From NCBI GenBank assembly GCA_947461445.1, contig CANHKV010000010.1:1-42229 (forward strand): 42,229 nucleotides of DNA. Direction: 5' to 3'. Positions 17,039 to 25,500 of this stretch are shown here, one piece after another (position 1 is the first letter of the stretch; the number at the start of each line of letters is the position of its first letter). The stretch comes from Holosporales bacterium (GTDB taxonomy: Bacteria > Pseudomonadota > Alphaproteobacteria > Holosporales > Holosporaceae). A model generated the notes under the pieces. That model ran no database searches and was not told the DNA's origin. It worked only from the letters and a program-made list of their open reading frames with translations. The translations under genes and the position numbers were made by a program.

Positions 17039-17734
17039 TTAACTGTTATTTCTATTTTTGCTTCTTGGGTTACGAGAACGATTTTTTGATTTTTTACCAT
17101 CGACTTTTCTGGAATTTTTTCTAATGGCTTTTGTTTTGCTGTTTATTTTACTGTTTTTTTGCCCGACAAGGTTTGTCTTCTTTTTTTGATTATTTTTTTT
17201 ACCACCCTTTTGTTCGTCACCCTTTTGTTCCTCATCATCTTGTTCGTCACCATCGCCCTTGTTATTGTCCCTCACATTTTCCTCATCTTCTTCATCTTCG
17301 TCTCCATCATCTGAATTGGCAAAAGTCTTCTCTTCGCCATCGTCGTCACCTTCTTCATCTCCATCATCTGAATCGGCAAAAGTCTGCTCTTCGCTATCTT
17401 CTTCCTCATCTTCCTCTTTAATTTTTTTACGCGCGGGCGTTTTTTTATTTTTTGAGTTTTTGCTTTTTAGAATTGGCCTACTCTCCTCCTGTTCCAGATC
17501 GGTTCCCTCTGTGAGGTTGCCTTCCTCATCATACATATCCATATCCTTGACTTTTTTTACAGCATTTTTTTTATTGGATACGCTATTTTTCCTGGCGCTT
17601 TTTCTTCTTAAATTGAGCTCATTTTTTGTTGCATTTCTTTTTCTACGTATCTTATTATCTTCAGAAGCTCCTGTGACCACAGACACCATCATGCACAACG
17701 ACATTACGGACAAAATCCATTTTTTTTTCAACAT
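17039..17734 (-). CDS. Exported protein with acidic repeats and a Lys/Arg-rich tail
   Basis: I do not recognise this 231-residue protein. It starts with a signal peptide (KKKWILSVMSLCMMVSVVTGA). A basic region follows, then an extremely acidic middle containing two copies of a 19-residue unit built on TFA(D/N)SDDGDE. The last ~75 residues are strongly basic, dominated by Lys, Asn, Arg and Ser. The charge segregation (basic, acidic, basic) and disorder-prone composition recall nucleic-acid or histone-binding tails, but there is no fold signature. The ATG at 17734 is preferred to an upstream in-frame TTG at 17746. The DNA repeat (17304 and 17361, period 57) suggests expansion by slippage. Confidence 0.7.
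   Translation of the reverse strand: MLKKKWILSVMSLCMMVSVVTGASEDNKIRRKRNATKNELNLRRKSARKNSVSNKKNAVKKVKDMDMYDEEGNLTEGTDLEQEESRPILKSKNSKNKKTPARKKIKEEDEEEDSEEQTFADSDDGDEEGDDDGEEKTFANSDDGDEDEEDEENVRDNNKGDGDEQDDEEQKGDEQKGGKKNNQKKKTNLVGQKNSKINSKTKAIRKNSRKVDGKKSKNRSRNPRSKNRNNS
17304..17398 (-). repeat. 57-bp-period tandem repeat inside the charged-protein gene
   Basis: A 35-base segment starting at 17304 recurs at 17361 with only a few substitutions (near CTGAA-TTGG versus CTGAA-TCGG). The period of 57 bases equals 19 codons, so the repeat keeps frame. Confidence 0.7.
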
Positions 17735-17930
17735 TTTTAAATCCAAAAAGTTATTTTCACCCTATTAATATTGGAGCAAATAGATAAAAAAGTCAATAAC
17801 AATGGAGAGAGAAGCTGTATTATTTTGCCTGTGGCATAGAACAAAAATGCTTTTTAAAGGCATTGTGGCGGGGCAAAAGACCTGTGGTGTTTTTCAAAAA
17901 AAGAGAGTATGATGGTTGATGAAGTACGAT

Positions 17931-18004
17931 GGGCTCGTAGTTCAGTTGGTTAGAACAGGCCGCTCATAACGGTCATGTCGCAGGTTCGAGTCCTGCCGAG
18001 CCTA
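17931..18004 (+). tRNA. tRNA with CAT anticodon (Ile2 or elongator Met)
   Basis: The cloverleaf has acceptor GGGCTCG/CGAGCCT, D-arm GTTC/GAAC, anticodon stem GGCCG/CGGTC with loop CTCATAA, and a T-arm with GTTCGAGTC. The anticodon is CAT. It is not the initiator: it has a G-U first pair rather than the unpaired C1-A72, and it lacks the three G-C pairs of the anticodon stem. It could be the lysidine-modified Ile tRNA or elongator Met; this cannot be settled by eye. CCA is not encoded (ACCC follows). A TATGAT box lies 17 bases upstream. Confidence 0.9.
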
Positions 18005-18140
18005 CCCTTTATTTCCAGTTCATTCATAACATCATCCATGGTCATTTTCATTATGGAGTGGTGTTTCATCACCCGTTATGATTTATCATTACGTTGACCC
18101 ATAACAAGGTGCGTCCTAACCCCCTTCCCTGTACACCCTT

Positions 18141-18605
18141 ATGACCCTGATCACAACCCAATGCGTGGTGCCCCATTCTGTACATACTGTTCGCGATGCG
18201 GTGATTGCTGTGCAGGAATATCCGCAGTTTTTACCCGGATGCCACACCGTACGCCTGATGGATCAAGGTCCAGATTTTTTAGTGGCAGATACATCCGTTT
18301 CAGGGTTTGTTTTTCGCACACGCATGCATTGGTCCGCAACCGATGACCGTGTGTTTTTTGATAATCCTTTTGTTCATGGTGTTTGGCATTTGTTGCACGA
18401 CATGCCCCAAGCCTTTTCACAATCAGATGGGGTTGCTGAATCCCAGAATGGATATACTCCACGGCATCATACCCATATCCAGTTGCGCATCACCATTAGG
18501 CCTGGTTTATTTGCTCCCTTTTTGCGCACGATTTTACCAGCTGTTTTGCCCAGACTGCAAAACGCTTTTCAGAAACGCCTAGATGACATACACAGAAATT
18601 TTTAA
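18141..18605 (+). CDS. COQ10/RatA-type START-domain protein
   Basis: Members of this family bind ubiquinone (COQ10) or related lipids. In Escherichia coli the homologue RatA was described as a ribosome-association toxin. The 154-residue product is a single polyketide-cyclase/START domain. It has the family's opening pattern VPHSVHTVRDAVIAVQEYPQFLPGC, the strand FVADTSVSGFVFRTRMHW-like middle, and a C-terminal helix ending LPRLQNAFQKRLDDIHRNF. The family's PxFLPxC motif near residue 35 is intact. The gene stands alone after the CAT tRNA. A role in ubiquinone function is the more likely one in an alphaproteobacterium; this is an inference from family distribution. Confidence 0.86.
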   Translation: MTLITTQCVVPHSVHTVRDAVIAVQEYPQFLPGCHTVRLMDQGPDFLVADTSVSGFVFRTRMHWSATDDRVFFDNPFVHGVWHLLHDMPQAFSQSDGVAESQNGYTPRHHTHIQLRITIRPGLFAPFLRTILPAVLPRLQNAFQKRLDDIHRNF

Positions 18606-18630
18606 CAGTTTTGCTTTTTATTAATATTTT

Positions 18631-18659
18631 TTGTTTATATTTTGAAATGAACGTATAGA
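18631..18659 (+). promoter_or_regulatory. Promoter of the 74-aa exported protein gene
   Basis: TTGTTT and TATAGA are separated by exactly 17 bases, and the -10 box ends 27 bases before the ATG. An AGGAG Shine-Dalgarno lies 9 bases upstream of the ATG, so transcription and translation signals agree. Confidence 0.6.
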
Positions 18660-18686
18660 AAAAACCTTTAAAAGGAGAATGAGAAA

Positions 18687-18911
18687 ATGAAAAAAATAAC
18701 ATATTTAATGATGCTGGCTTTGGGTCTGGGCGTTGTTAACGCAGGACCTAATTTGAATGAGATGAAGGAAAATACTCAGAATTTTGCAAAAGACTTTAAG
18801 GAGGCAAAACTAGGTAAAGGAAGAAAATTAAAAGTAATGCTAAAACATGGTAAAGATGCCATAGAAAGACACCCTGAAATCAAGCAAGCACTAGCTGCTG
18901 CAGCTGCATAA
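18687..18911 (+). CDS. Small exported protein (74 aa) with poly-Ala end
   Basis: I do not recognise this small protein, but it looks real. A good promoter and AGGAG Shine-Dalgarno precede it, and it starts with a textbook signal peptide (MKKITYLMMLALGLGVVNA, cleavage near residue 19). The mature ~55 residues are Lys/Glu-rich and probably helical (NLNEMKENTQNFAKDFKEAK), with a net positive middle (KGRKLKVMLKHGK). They end in an Ala-Leu-Ala run closing with five alanines. The strong expression signals and tiny size fit an abundant periplasmic or secreted peptide. The function is unknown. Confidence 0.78.
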   Translation: MKKITYLMMLALGLGVVNAGPNLNEMKENTQNFAKDFKEAKLGKGRKLKVMLKHGKDAIERHPEIKQALAAAAA

Positions 18912-19033
18912 AACATCATCCCAATGGACGGATTGTTTTGAATAAATCAAGGGAAAGAGGTGTGATATGCATTTCTTTCCTTTTTTTTTACAAAAATAAG
19001 TCATCCTGAAAAAAACGCAACCTATGGAAAGAT

Positions 19034-19387
19034 ATGCAAGAATTCTTATTATTGGCCTTGATCACGGCCCTATCCCCTGTATCCACACAATGTGCCGATC
19101 AAGAAGAGGTAGAGCAGGTAGAAGAAGAGGAAGAGGAAGAGGAAGACGTTCGTGGTCAAGATGAAGCATCGGCACCAGAAGACATGCGCATGGCGAGTCA
19201 AAATCAAGCACCGGCACAAAGTGCGGCCAGCGAAACAGAAAGCATAGAAGATTCTAGTGCACCGAATGCATACGGTTTCGGGAACGAGGAATTCAATAAC
19301 TCTAAAGAGGAAACAGGCACAAAAAGTATTTTTCAACCAGATGCTTTTTTGACCACAGAAGGGGTGCAGCCATCCCCAGCAGCATAA
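19034..19387 (+). CDS. Small exported acidic protein (117 aa)
   Basis: I do not recognise this protein. The N-terminus is a signal peptide (MQEFLLLALITALSPVSTQCA). The mature part begins with a run of Glu (eight consecutive Glu near residue 35). It continues as a Ser/Ala/Glu/Asn-rich, low-complexity, presumably disordered chain and ends PSPAA. A GGAAAG element lies just upstream of the ATG. It follows the 74-aa exported gene on the same strand after ~120 bases. Base composition is less AT-rich than the exported gene before it. Nothing indicates a function. Confidence 0.6.
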   Translation: MQEFLLLALITALSPVSTQCADQEEVEQVEEEEEEEEDVRGQDEASAPEDMRMASQNQAPAQSAASETESIEDSSAPNAYGFGNEEFNNSKEETGTKSIFQPDAFLTTEGVQPSPAA

Positions 19388-19615
19388 GAATGGTGGGGTC
19401 ACGGCTAGACAGGGGGCATAGAGCAAAGCCGAGCTCTTGCCCTTATTCTGTCCGTTTTGATGTTGGGCAGATTGTGATTAGGGGTTAAAAGGTTCCAGCC
19501 AGAGACACAAAAATAAGCCAAACCCATAGCCCCACCCCATGGCATGTCCATACACTGAAAATCCAGGGAAACCAGAAAATATGCCCTTACGTGGTCTGAT
19601 GTGGGGCCTTAGCCA

Positions 19616-20818
19616 TCAGACAAGAGAGTTGTCTGTCATTTCCCCGTAAAAAAAGGCGTGCAAGATATTAACATAACAGGCTTTTAATTGATGTAAATCC
19701 TCCACAGCAACCTGCTCATTGATTTGATGAATGGTTTGTTCGGGCAATCCCACTTCTAGCACGGGGCCCAATTGGGTTAAAAATCGCCCATCCGTAATGC
19801 CGCCCTGGGTGGTTTCTTGGGCCGCGCTGTTCATGGTTTTTCTCAGACCATGGTGCACACAAGACAACCAATTCCTGTCTTTTGCATGGGATTTGTTGAT
19901 CAAAAAGGGGTCTCCGCTGATGCGAATGGTCGGATCGGTTTGGGCGGTTTCACGGCAAATGGTTGTGACTTTTTCAGCCAGATCATCGGCATTTTGTTGG
20001 GTGTTAAATCGAATGCCAAAACGCCCTTGACACTGTCCCCATATGACATTTGACGCGGTATTTCCAGTATCAACAGACGTAAATTCCAGACGAGATGGTT
20101 CAAAGTCAGGATCTGGAACCCTATCCAACGGCATATTTTTCAGGGCGTGGGCACAAGCCACCACTTTGGTAACGGGATTATCAAAATGTGCGGGATAGGC
20201 AATATGTCCCTGTTTCCCCAAAACGGTTAATTGCCCTGTTAGGCTGCCCCTGCGTCCGATCTGTATGACGCTGCCTACGGTGTTTCCTGTGGGTTCTCCG
20301 ATTAAAAAAACGTCAGGATTCTGGTTGTTTTCTCTCATCCAATCCACCATACGTTTGGTGCCATTAATGGCATCGCCTTCTTCATCACTGGTTAAAATCA
20401 TGCTGATGGATGCATCGTTGGGCAAGGAAAATTCGTTGACGGCCGATAAAAAGCATGCAATACCACCCTTCATATCGGCTATACCACGACCAAATAAAAT
20501 GCCGTTATGGATTTCTGCCCCAAAGGGGGGATGGTCCCATTGCTCGACAGGTCCTGTGGGCACCACATCCACATGTCCAGCAAAACATAAATGAGGCGCT
20601 CCTGTTCCAATGCGGGCGTACAAATTGGTGACATCATCGTATGGAACGATATGGGTTTGCCAGCCTTTTTGTTTTAATAATTGGGCCAAATGGTCTAAAC
20701 ACCCGTGATCATCTGGGGTAATGCTGGGGTATTTTACAAAATCTTGGGCCAATGCAATGACGTCTTTATCCAAACTGGTCAGATAAATGGGGTGAAAAGA
20801 TGTGTGGTGAAAAGACAT
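19616..20818 (-). CDS. dapE: Succinyl-diaminopimelate desuccinylase
   Basis: DapE is an M20-family dizinc hydrolase that frees LL-diaminopimelate from its succinyl form, on the route to lysine and peptidoglycan. The 400-residue product has FAGHVDVVPTG (zinc ligand His and Asp), GRGIADMKGG (bridging Asp), TSDEEGDAINGT (catalytic Glu-Glu) and a later GEPTGNTVG segment. The start is placed at the ATG at 20818. A TTGACG-17-TTAAGA promoter (20855-20883) sits inside the longer possible reading frame and rules out the start at 20887. An AAGAG element lies 7 bases before 20818. Presence of dapE indicates that peptidoglycan precursor synthesis persists. leuS is transcribed divergently. Confidence 0.94.
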   Translation of the reverse strand: MSFHHTSFHPIYLTSLDKDVIALAQDFVKYPSITPDDHGCLDHLAQLLKQKGWQTHIVPYDDVTNLYARIGTGAPHLCFAGHVDVVPTGPVEQWDHPPFGAEIHNGILFGRGIADMKGGIACFLSAVNEFSLPNDASISMILTSDEEGDAINGTKRMVDWMRENNQNPDVFLIGEPTGNTVGSVIQIGRRGSLTGQLTVLGKQGHIAYPAHFDNPVTKVVACAHALKNMPLDRVPDPDFEPSRLEFTSVDTGNTASNVIWGQCQGRFGIRFNTQQNADDLAEKVTTICRETAQTDPTIRISGDPFLINKSHAKDRNWLSCVHHGLRKTMNSAAQETTQGGITDGRFLTQLGPVLEVGLPEQTIHQINEQVAVEDLHQLKACYVNILHAFFYGEMTDNSLV

Positions 20819-20854
20819 GGGTGCTCTTGCTGTAATCATGGGAATTTCAAAGCA

Positions 20855-20883
20855 TCTTAAGCAAAAAACTAGAATGACGTCAA
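20855..20883 (-). promoter_or_regulatory. Promoter of dapE
   Basis: On the minus strand TTGACG and TTAAGA are separated by exactly 17 bases. The -10 box ends 15 bases before the ATG at 20839 and 36 bases before the preferred ATG at 20818. Confidence 0.5.
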
Positions 20884-20959
20884 TCAAAAAATCATAGTGA
20901 GCATGGGGCCTAAATCATGATATTCTGGTGTCATCGATATTATTGATGATGCATGGATT

Positions 20960-23629
20960 ATGTCTGAAATTGATTCTAAAACAATCCCCGAAACCCCCGG
21001 GTGTGGAACGCCGGAACACGATAAATACCCCATTCGTATGGTGGAAAAAAAATGGCAAAAGTATTGGTATGACCACCAGGTTTTTTCGGCCAAAGAGGAC
21101 AGCCCGCGCCCACCATTTTATGTGTTGGAAATGTTTCCCTATCCATCCGGAACATTGCATATGGGACATGCGCGAAATTATGCAATCGGAGATGCATTGG
21201 CGCGATTTCGTTGGGCCCAAGGGTATGAAGTGTTGCACCCCATGGGATGGGATGCCTGTGGTTTGCCTGCAGAAAACGCTGCATTGATCCATGGTGTTAA
21301 TCCAAAAGAGTGGACGTATCGCAATGCTGCCGTAATGAGAGAACAGTGTTTGTCCATGGGATTTTCCCATGATTGGTCGCGGGAATTTTTCTCTTGTGAT
21401 CCAGAGTATTTCCGACATGAGCAGAAAATATTTTTGGATTTTTACGCCCATGGTTTGGCTTATCGTAAAGAATCTTATGTCAATTGGGATCCAAAAGAAC
21501 AATCGGTTTTGGCCAACGAGCAAGTGGTCGATGGCAAGGGGTGGCGCTCTGGTGCACCTGTTGAAAAGCGTTTATTGAAACAATGGTTTTTGAAAATCAC
21601 GGATTTTGCAGACGAACTATTGGATGGTTTGAATGATTTAAAAGAGTGGCCTGATGCGGTAAGAGAGATGCAAACCCATTGGATTGGTCGATCCTATGGT
21701 TTGAACCTAACCTTTCAACCGGTAGAGGGTACGGCAGGACAAGGTGGATTGGGTTCCCTTTCTATTTTTACCACACGACCAGAAACATTATTTGGGGCGG
21801 CATTTTGTGCCCTATCGTGGGATCACCCTTGGGTTCAACATGCGTTACCCGAATATCGGGCTGATTTGGATGCATTGATTCAAGAATGTCGCCAACGCGG
21901 AACCTCTAGCCGCATTATGGAAACCGTTGCTCAAAAGGGGGCATTAACGGGTTTATATGTCAGGCACCCCTTGATGCCTGAAAAAACTCTGCCTGTGGTG
22001 GTGGCCAATTATGTTAACAGCGATTATGGAACAGGCGCCATTTTTGGATGTCCCGGCCACGATGTGCGCGATTATGCCTTGGCCAAGGATATGGGGTTGC
22101 CCATTACCTATGTGGTTCAACCCATTGATTCTGCCGGTGTGGATGGCCCCTATGTGGGTGATGGCGTGATGATGGATTCTGGTTTTTTGGATGGGCTATC
22201 TGTTTCTGATGCCAGAGCTGTCGTCATTGATCATTGCGTGAAAATGGGTCAGGGCGTGGCAAAAACCCTGTACCGTTTACGCGATTGGGGTGTGGGTCGA
22301 CAACGGTATTGGGGTGTGCCCATTCCCATGATTCATTGTTCCAGCTGTGGCGTTGTTCCAGTGCCCGCTTCTGATTTACCCGTGGTGTTGCCAGAGGATG
22401 TACGGTTTGACCAACCTGGAAACCCCCTGTCCAATCACCCGACTTGGAAACAGGTTGCTTGTCCATCTTGTGGTCAAGAGGCCCAGCGTGAAACGGATAC
22501 ATTTGATACATTTATGGAATCATCTTGGTATTTTGCACGCTTTTGTGATCCTCATAATTTGGAAAAGGCATTTTCAGCAGAAAAATCGGAACATTGGTTG
22601 CCCGTTCATCAGTATGTGGGCGGGATAGAGCATGCCGTGATGCATTTGCTGTATGCCCGTTTTTTTACCAAAGCCCTGAAAAAATGTGGCTATTGGAATG
22701 TAAGTGAACCATTCAAAGGCATGTTTACCCAAGGCATGGTATGTCATAAAACGTACCAAGCCCAGGATGGTGCCTGGGTATTTCCAGAAGATGTGGATGA
22801 TCAGGGGCGACGTCGATCTGATGGGGCAACGGTGACCATTGGACGCAGTGAAAAAATGAGTAAATCAAAATGCAATGTGGTAGGTGTGACAGATATGGTC
22901 AATACCTATGGCGCCGATGCGGTGCGATTATTTGTGTTGTCGGATACGCCTCCACATAAAGATTTAGAATGGAGCGAAGAAGGCATCCAAGGGGCATGGC
23001 GTTACGTGCGTCGATTATGGGCATTGTTTCAGCAATTCCATGGCGCGTATTCCTGCGCTCAGGACACGGAAATTCCATCTGATTTATCCCATTGCGCCAC
23101 CACTTTGTATCGATCCAGCCATCGATTTTTGCAAAGCTTGCATCAGGCCATGGATGGGTATGGTTTGAACAAATATGCGGCCCTGTTGCGTGAATGGAGC
23201 AATCTGTTGGGATCTGTGCGCATTGTATCCCAGGGAAATCCGTCAGAGGACATAAAGGATGGGGAAATCGTTTTATCAAGGGAATCTGATTTGTGGATTT
23301 TGCGACAATCCTGGACTTGGTTTATTCAAGCCATTGCCCCCATTATGCCTCATTTGGCAGAAGAAATGGGCAGCTTTTTGGGTCTTCCCCCTGGAATTCA
23401 TCGTAAAGCATGGCCAAAAATTGATCAACAGGTGTTGCAACAAGAGCAGGTTGTTATGGCGGTACAAGTCAATGGAAAACATCGCGGCACCGTATCGATT
23501 TCGGGTACAGCCAGCCAAGAAGACGTGGTTAAAGCTGTGAAAAACAACCCTGCTTTGCAGAAACATATCCAAGGGGAATGGAAACGAACCATCGTTGTGC
23601 CTGGTCGGATGATCAGCATAGTGGTATAA
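20960..23629 (+). CDS. leuS: Leucyl-tRNA synthetase
   Basis: This enzyme charges tRNA-Leu in the cytoplasm. The 889-residue product is full length. The class I HIGH motif appears as HMGH (residues 67-70) within YPSGTLHMGHARNY. The CP1 editing domain carries a TTRPETLFGAAF segment near residues 270-280 and an FGCPGHDVRDYAL segment near 365. The KMSKS loop is exact (residues 632-636), followed by the C-terminal anticodon-binding and tail domains. A strong bidirectionally paired terminator follows at 23734. The start ATG at 20960 lies about 70 bases from the divergent dapE promoter. No lptE or holA follows, unlike in many proteobacteria. Confidence 0.97.
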   Translation: MSEIDSKTIPETPGCGTPEHDKYPIRMVEKKWQKYWYDHQVFSAKEDSPRPPFYVLEMFPYPSGTLHMGHARNYAIGDALARFRWAQGYEVLHPMGWDACGLPAENAALIHGVNPKEWTYRNAAVMREQCLSMGFSHDWSREFFSCDPEYFRHEQKIFLDFYAHGLAYRKESYVNWDPKEQSVLANEQVVDGKGWRSGAPVEKRLLKQWFLKITDFADELLDGLNDLKEWPDAVREMQTHWIGRSYGLNLTFQPVEGTAGQGGLGSLSIFTTRPETLFGAAFCALSWDHPWVQHALPEYRADLDALIQECRQRGTSSRIMETVAQKGALTGLYVRHPLMPEKTLPVVVANYVNSDYGTGAIFGCPGHDVRDYALAKDMGLPITYVVQPIDSAGVDGPYVGDGVMMDSGFLDGLSVSDARAVVIDHCVKMGQGVAKTLYRLRDWGVGRQRYWGVPIPMIHCSSCGVVPVPASDLPVVLPEDVRFDQPGNPLSNHPTWKQVACPSCGQEAQRETDTFDTFMESSWYFARFCDPHNLEKAFSAEKSEHWLPVHQYVGGIEHAVMHLLYARFFTKALKKCGYWNVSEPFKGMFTQGMVCHKTYQAQDGAWVFPEDVDDQGRRRSDGATVTIGRSEKMSKSKCNVVGVTDMVNTYGADAVRLFVLSDTPPHKDLEWSEEGIQGAWRYVRRLWALFQQFHGAYSCAQDTEIPSDLSHCATTLYRSSHRFLQSLHQAMDGYGLNKYAALLREWSNLLGSVRIVSQGNPSEDIKDGEIVLSRESDLWILRQSWTWFIQAIAPIMPHLAEEMGSFLGLPPGIHRKAWPKIDQQVLQQEQVVMAVQVNGKHRGTVSISGTASQEDVVKAVKNNPALQKHIQGEWKRTIVVPGRMISIVV

Positions 23630-23733
23630 CAGATCATGCTGTGGCGCCGTTCCAAGGGTGGGGGACGGTGCTGTAAAAGAAAATGGCCAGGGTAAGGAGG
23701 ATCGAGGACAAAGCAAAAGCTGTGGTTTTGGAT

Positions 23734-23777
23734 GGTCCTCTGGGGTCCTGTGTCTGACCCTGGACGGACCTTTTTTT
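23734..23777 (+). terminator. Rho-independent terminator after leuS
   Basis: GGTCC (23734-23738) pairs with GGACC (23766-23770), and an inner GGGTC/GACCC pair extends the stem. Seven T follow (23771-23777). It is one of the clearest terminators in the window. Confidence 0.75.
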
Positions 23778-23825
23778 GTGGCTTTTTGGCTGATTTGTTT
23801 AAAATTTTACTAAACAACAGGATGA

Positions 23826-24467
23826 ATGTTTGCATCCGGGGTTTTTATGTGTTTGAATGGGGAAAATTTTCATCCCATGGGGGCAATGATGTTAGCCATT
23901 CGTTCAAATGATACGTTTCCATTAAGGCAAATTTTTACAGTTGTTATGGGGGTGTGTGTGATGATTTTGGGTTCGAAACTAGAGGTTCCCATGACGCCTG
24001 TTCCCTTTACATTTCAAACCGTTGGCGTTTTGTTGATTGCTTTGACGTGCTCGCCAGCCAAGGCCTTTTTATCGGTATTGGTTTGGATATCTTTAGGTGC
24101 ATCTGGTTTGCCTGTTTTTGCGGGTAATGCCAGTATGATTATGGGGCCAACGGCAGGATATTTTTGGGGCATGCTGGTGGCTGTAACGGTGGTATCTGCT
24201 TGTCAGTGCTATATCGCACCCTTTTTGAATCGCTTGTTTTCCAAGCAAGAGTCTGAAGAATTTTTGACTGTTCCTGCCAGCATTCTGGTTGGCTGTTTGG
24301 GGTGTATTGTTATTTTGGCCATGGGGTGGTTGAATCTAAGCCAATATATTGGTTCTGTTCAGGCATGGCATTTGGGTGTTGTTCCATTTTTATTCCTAGA
24401 ATTGTGCAAAGTGATTGGTGTAGCCATGGCCGTGGATACTTTACAATGGCAAAAAATTGGACGCTAA
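23826..24467 (+). CDS. bioY: BioY biotin transporter, first copy
   Basis: BioY is the substrate-specific S component of ECF-type biotin uptake and can act alone. The 213-residue product has the family core: a hydrophobic first helix, the PMTPVPFTFQTVGVLLIAL motif (about residues 57-75), and LSVLVWISLGASGLPVFAG. Then come GPTAGYFWGML and further helices with a hydrophobic C-terminus. About 30 residues precede the usual family start, so initiation may really be at a later ATG (23847, 23877 or 23880). It begins just after the leuS terminator and shares orientation with the second bioY copy. No ecfA/ecfT or bio biosynthesis genes are in the window. Confidence 0.92.
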   Translation: MFASGVFMCLNGENFHPMGAMMLAIRSNDTFPLRQIFTVVMGVCVMILGSKLEVPMTPVPFTFQTVGVLLIALTCSPAKAFLSVLVWISLGASGLPVFAGNASMIMGPTAGYFWGMLVAVTVVSACQCYIAPFLNRLFSKQESEEFLTVPASILVGCLGCIVILAMGWLNLSQYIGSVQAWHLGVVPFLFLELCKVIGVAMAVDTLQWQKIGR

Positions 24468-24564
24468 TGCTGGTCAGTGTACATTGGTAAATTGTCCGTG
24501 GTTAGGAGAGCATGGTGCGTCGGGTGTGTTGACTGTATATCAGCGTACCCGTTTTTGGTTTGAT

Positions 24565-24583
24565 AGAGGGGTGGCCCCCCTCT
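24565..24583 (+). terminator. Hairpin between the two bioY genes
   Basis: AGAGGGG (24565-24571) pairs perfectly with CCCCTCT (24577-24583) around a 5-base loop. No T-run follows, so it is a weak terminator at best, or it stabilises the upstream transcript end. Confidence 0.35.
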
Positions 24584-24667
24584 GTGACCCAGATGTGTTG
24601 TAATGCACGGTCATGGTTTTGGCAGTATTGATCGTATATAAAATCGATTATCATTAGGAGAATCATC

Positions 24668-25288
24668 ATGCATTATTCATCAAATACTATTTTTGTATTG
24701 AGACACGTTATTAGTGTATTGATGGGCGTTGGGATCATGATTGTTGCGTCTCATTTATCCATTGATATTGGTCCTGTTCCATTTACATTTCAAAATGCAG
24801 GCGTTCATTTAATTGCCATGATGTTGCCACCTGGTCGGGCTTTTTTGTCTGTTTTGGTTTGGCTGGCTTTGGGCATGATTGGGTTGCCCTTATTTGCATT
24901 GTTTTACAGCGGGGCAGAGCGCATTATCGGCCCAACGGGTGGGTATTTTTTGGGCATGCTGATTGCGGCACCAGTGATGTCCGCTTGCCAATTTTATTGG
25001 TACCCCATTTTTAATGGTCAGAAGGTATTTCGTCCTTTACGTTCCAATATATCCACAGGACAGACTGGTTTGAATACCACTGCATTGTTTATGGTGGGTG
25101 TCATGGGCAGCGCCATTATTTTAGTTCTTGGATTTGTGTATCTTGGATATTTTTATTGTGGATATGCGGAGGCCTTTAAAAAAGGTGTGTACCCCTTTTT
25201 GATACCGAGTGTGGCAAAAATCGTTTTAACCTCTGTTGTGATTGCTCGATTTAAATTATCCAAGATTGGCCAGTGCCTTGTTATATAA
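24668..25288 (+). CDS. bioY: BioY biotin transporter, second copy
   Basis: This is a second BioY of 206 residues. It carries IGPVPFTFQNAGVHLIAM (the biotin-site loop region), FLSVLVWLALGMIGLPLFAL and IGPTGGYFLGMLIAAP. It differs from the first copy at many positions and carries a longer, polar loop (YWYPIFNGQKVFRPLRSNI, about residues 118-136), so the duplication is old or the copies were acquired separately. An AGGAG Shine-Dalgarno lies 7 bases before the ATG. Its stop codon sits inside the first copy of a degenerate direct repeat that recurs 191 bases downstream. A diverged substrate is possible but cannot be told by eye. Confidence 0.92.
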   Translation: MHYSSNTIFVLRHVISVLMGVGIMIVASHLSIDIGPVPFTFQNAGVHLIAMMLPPGRAFLSVLVWLALGMIGLPLFALFYSGAERIIGPTGGYFLGMLIAAPVMSACQFYWYPIFNGQKVFRPLRSNISTGQTGLNTTALFMVGVMGSAIILVLGFVYLGYFYCGYAEAFKKGVYPFLIPSVAKIVLTSVVIARFKLSKIGQCLVI

Positions 25289-25500
25289 GAGTCCAAGCCG
25301 GACCTGGTGGGCTGAGTGATTCAGGGGAATTAGGTGGAGACCAGGGAATATGTTTAAAAATTTTCAGATGCCTGGGTATTGACCGTGAGGTAAGCGTAAT
25401 GCCACCGTAAGGTCCTTGCTATAAGGATTAAATGCGCAGAGAGTTTCATAGAAAAGGCTGCAGATACTCTGTTACATAAGAGTCTAAGCCGGACCCGGTA
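25281..25500 (+). repeat. Degenerate direct repeat pair after bioY2
   Basis: A ~30-base element starts at 25281 (overlapping the bioY2 stop) and recurs at 25472-25500 with four substitutions in the first 30 bases. Similarity fades over the next ~25 bases. Each copy holds a small GTC(C/T)-AAGCC-GGAC hairpin in which the one stem change (C to T) is tolerated as a G-U pair. Confidence 0.55.

Noticed and set aside
17259-17768. Plus-strand open frame of 169 codons over the charged repeat gene
   Set aside because: Product is a Ser-rich mirror of the acidic repeats with no translation signals; the minus strand explains it better.
17931-18004. Initiator tRNA-fMet
   Set aside because: The first acceptor pair is G-U rather than the C1-A72 mismatch, and the anticodon stem lacks the three G-C pairs.
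20819-20887. 23-residue N-terminal extension of DapE
   Set aside because: A TTGACG-17-TTAAGA promoter lies inside the extension, and the later ATG fits the family start.
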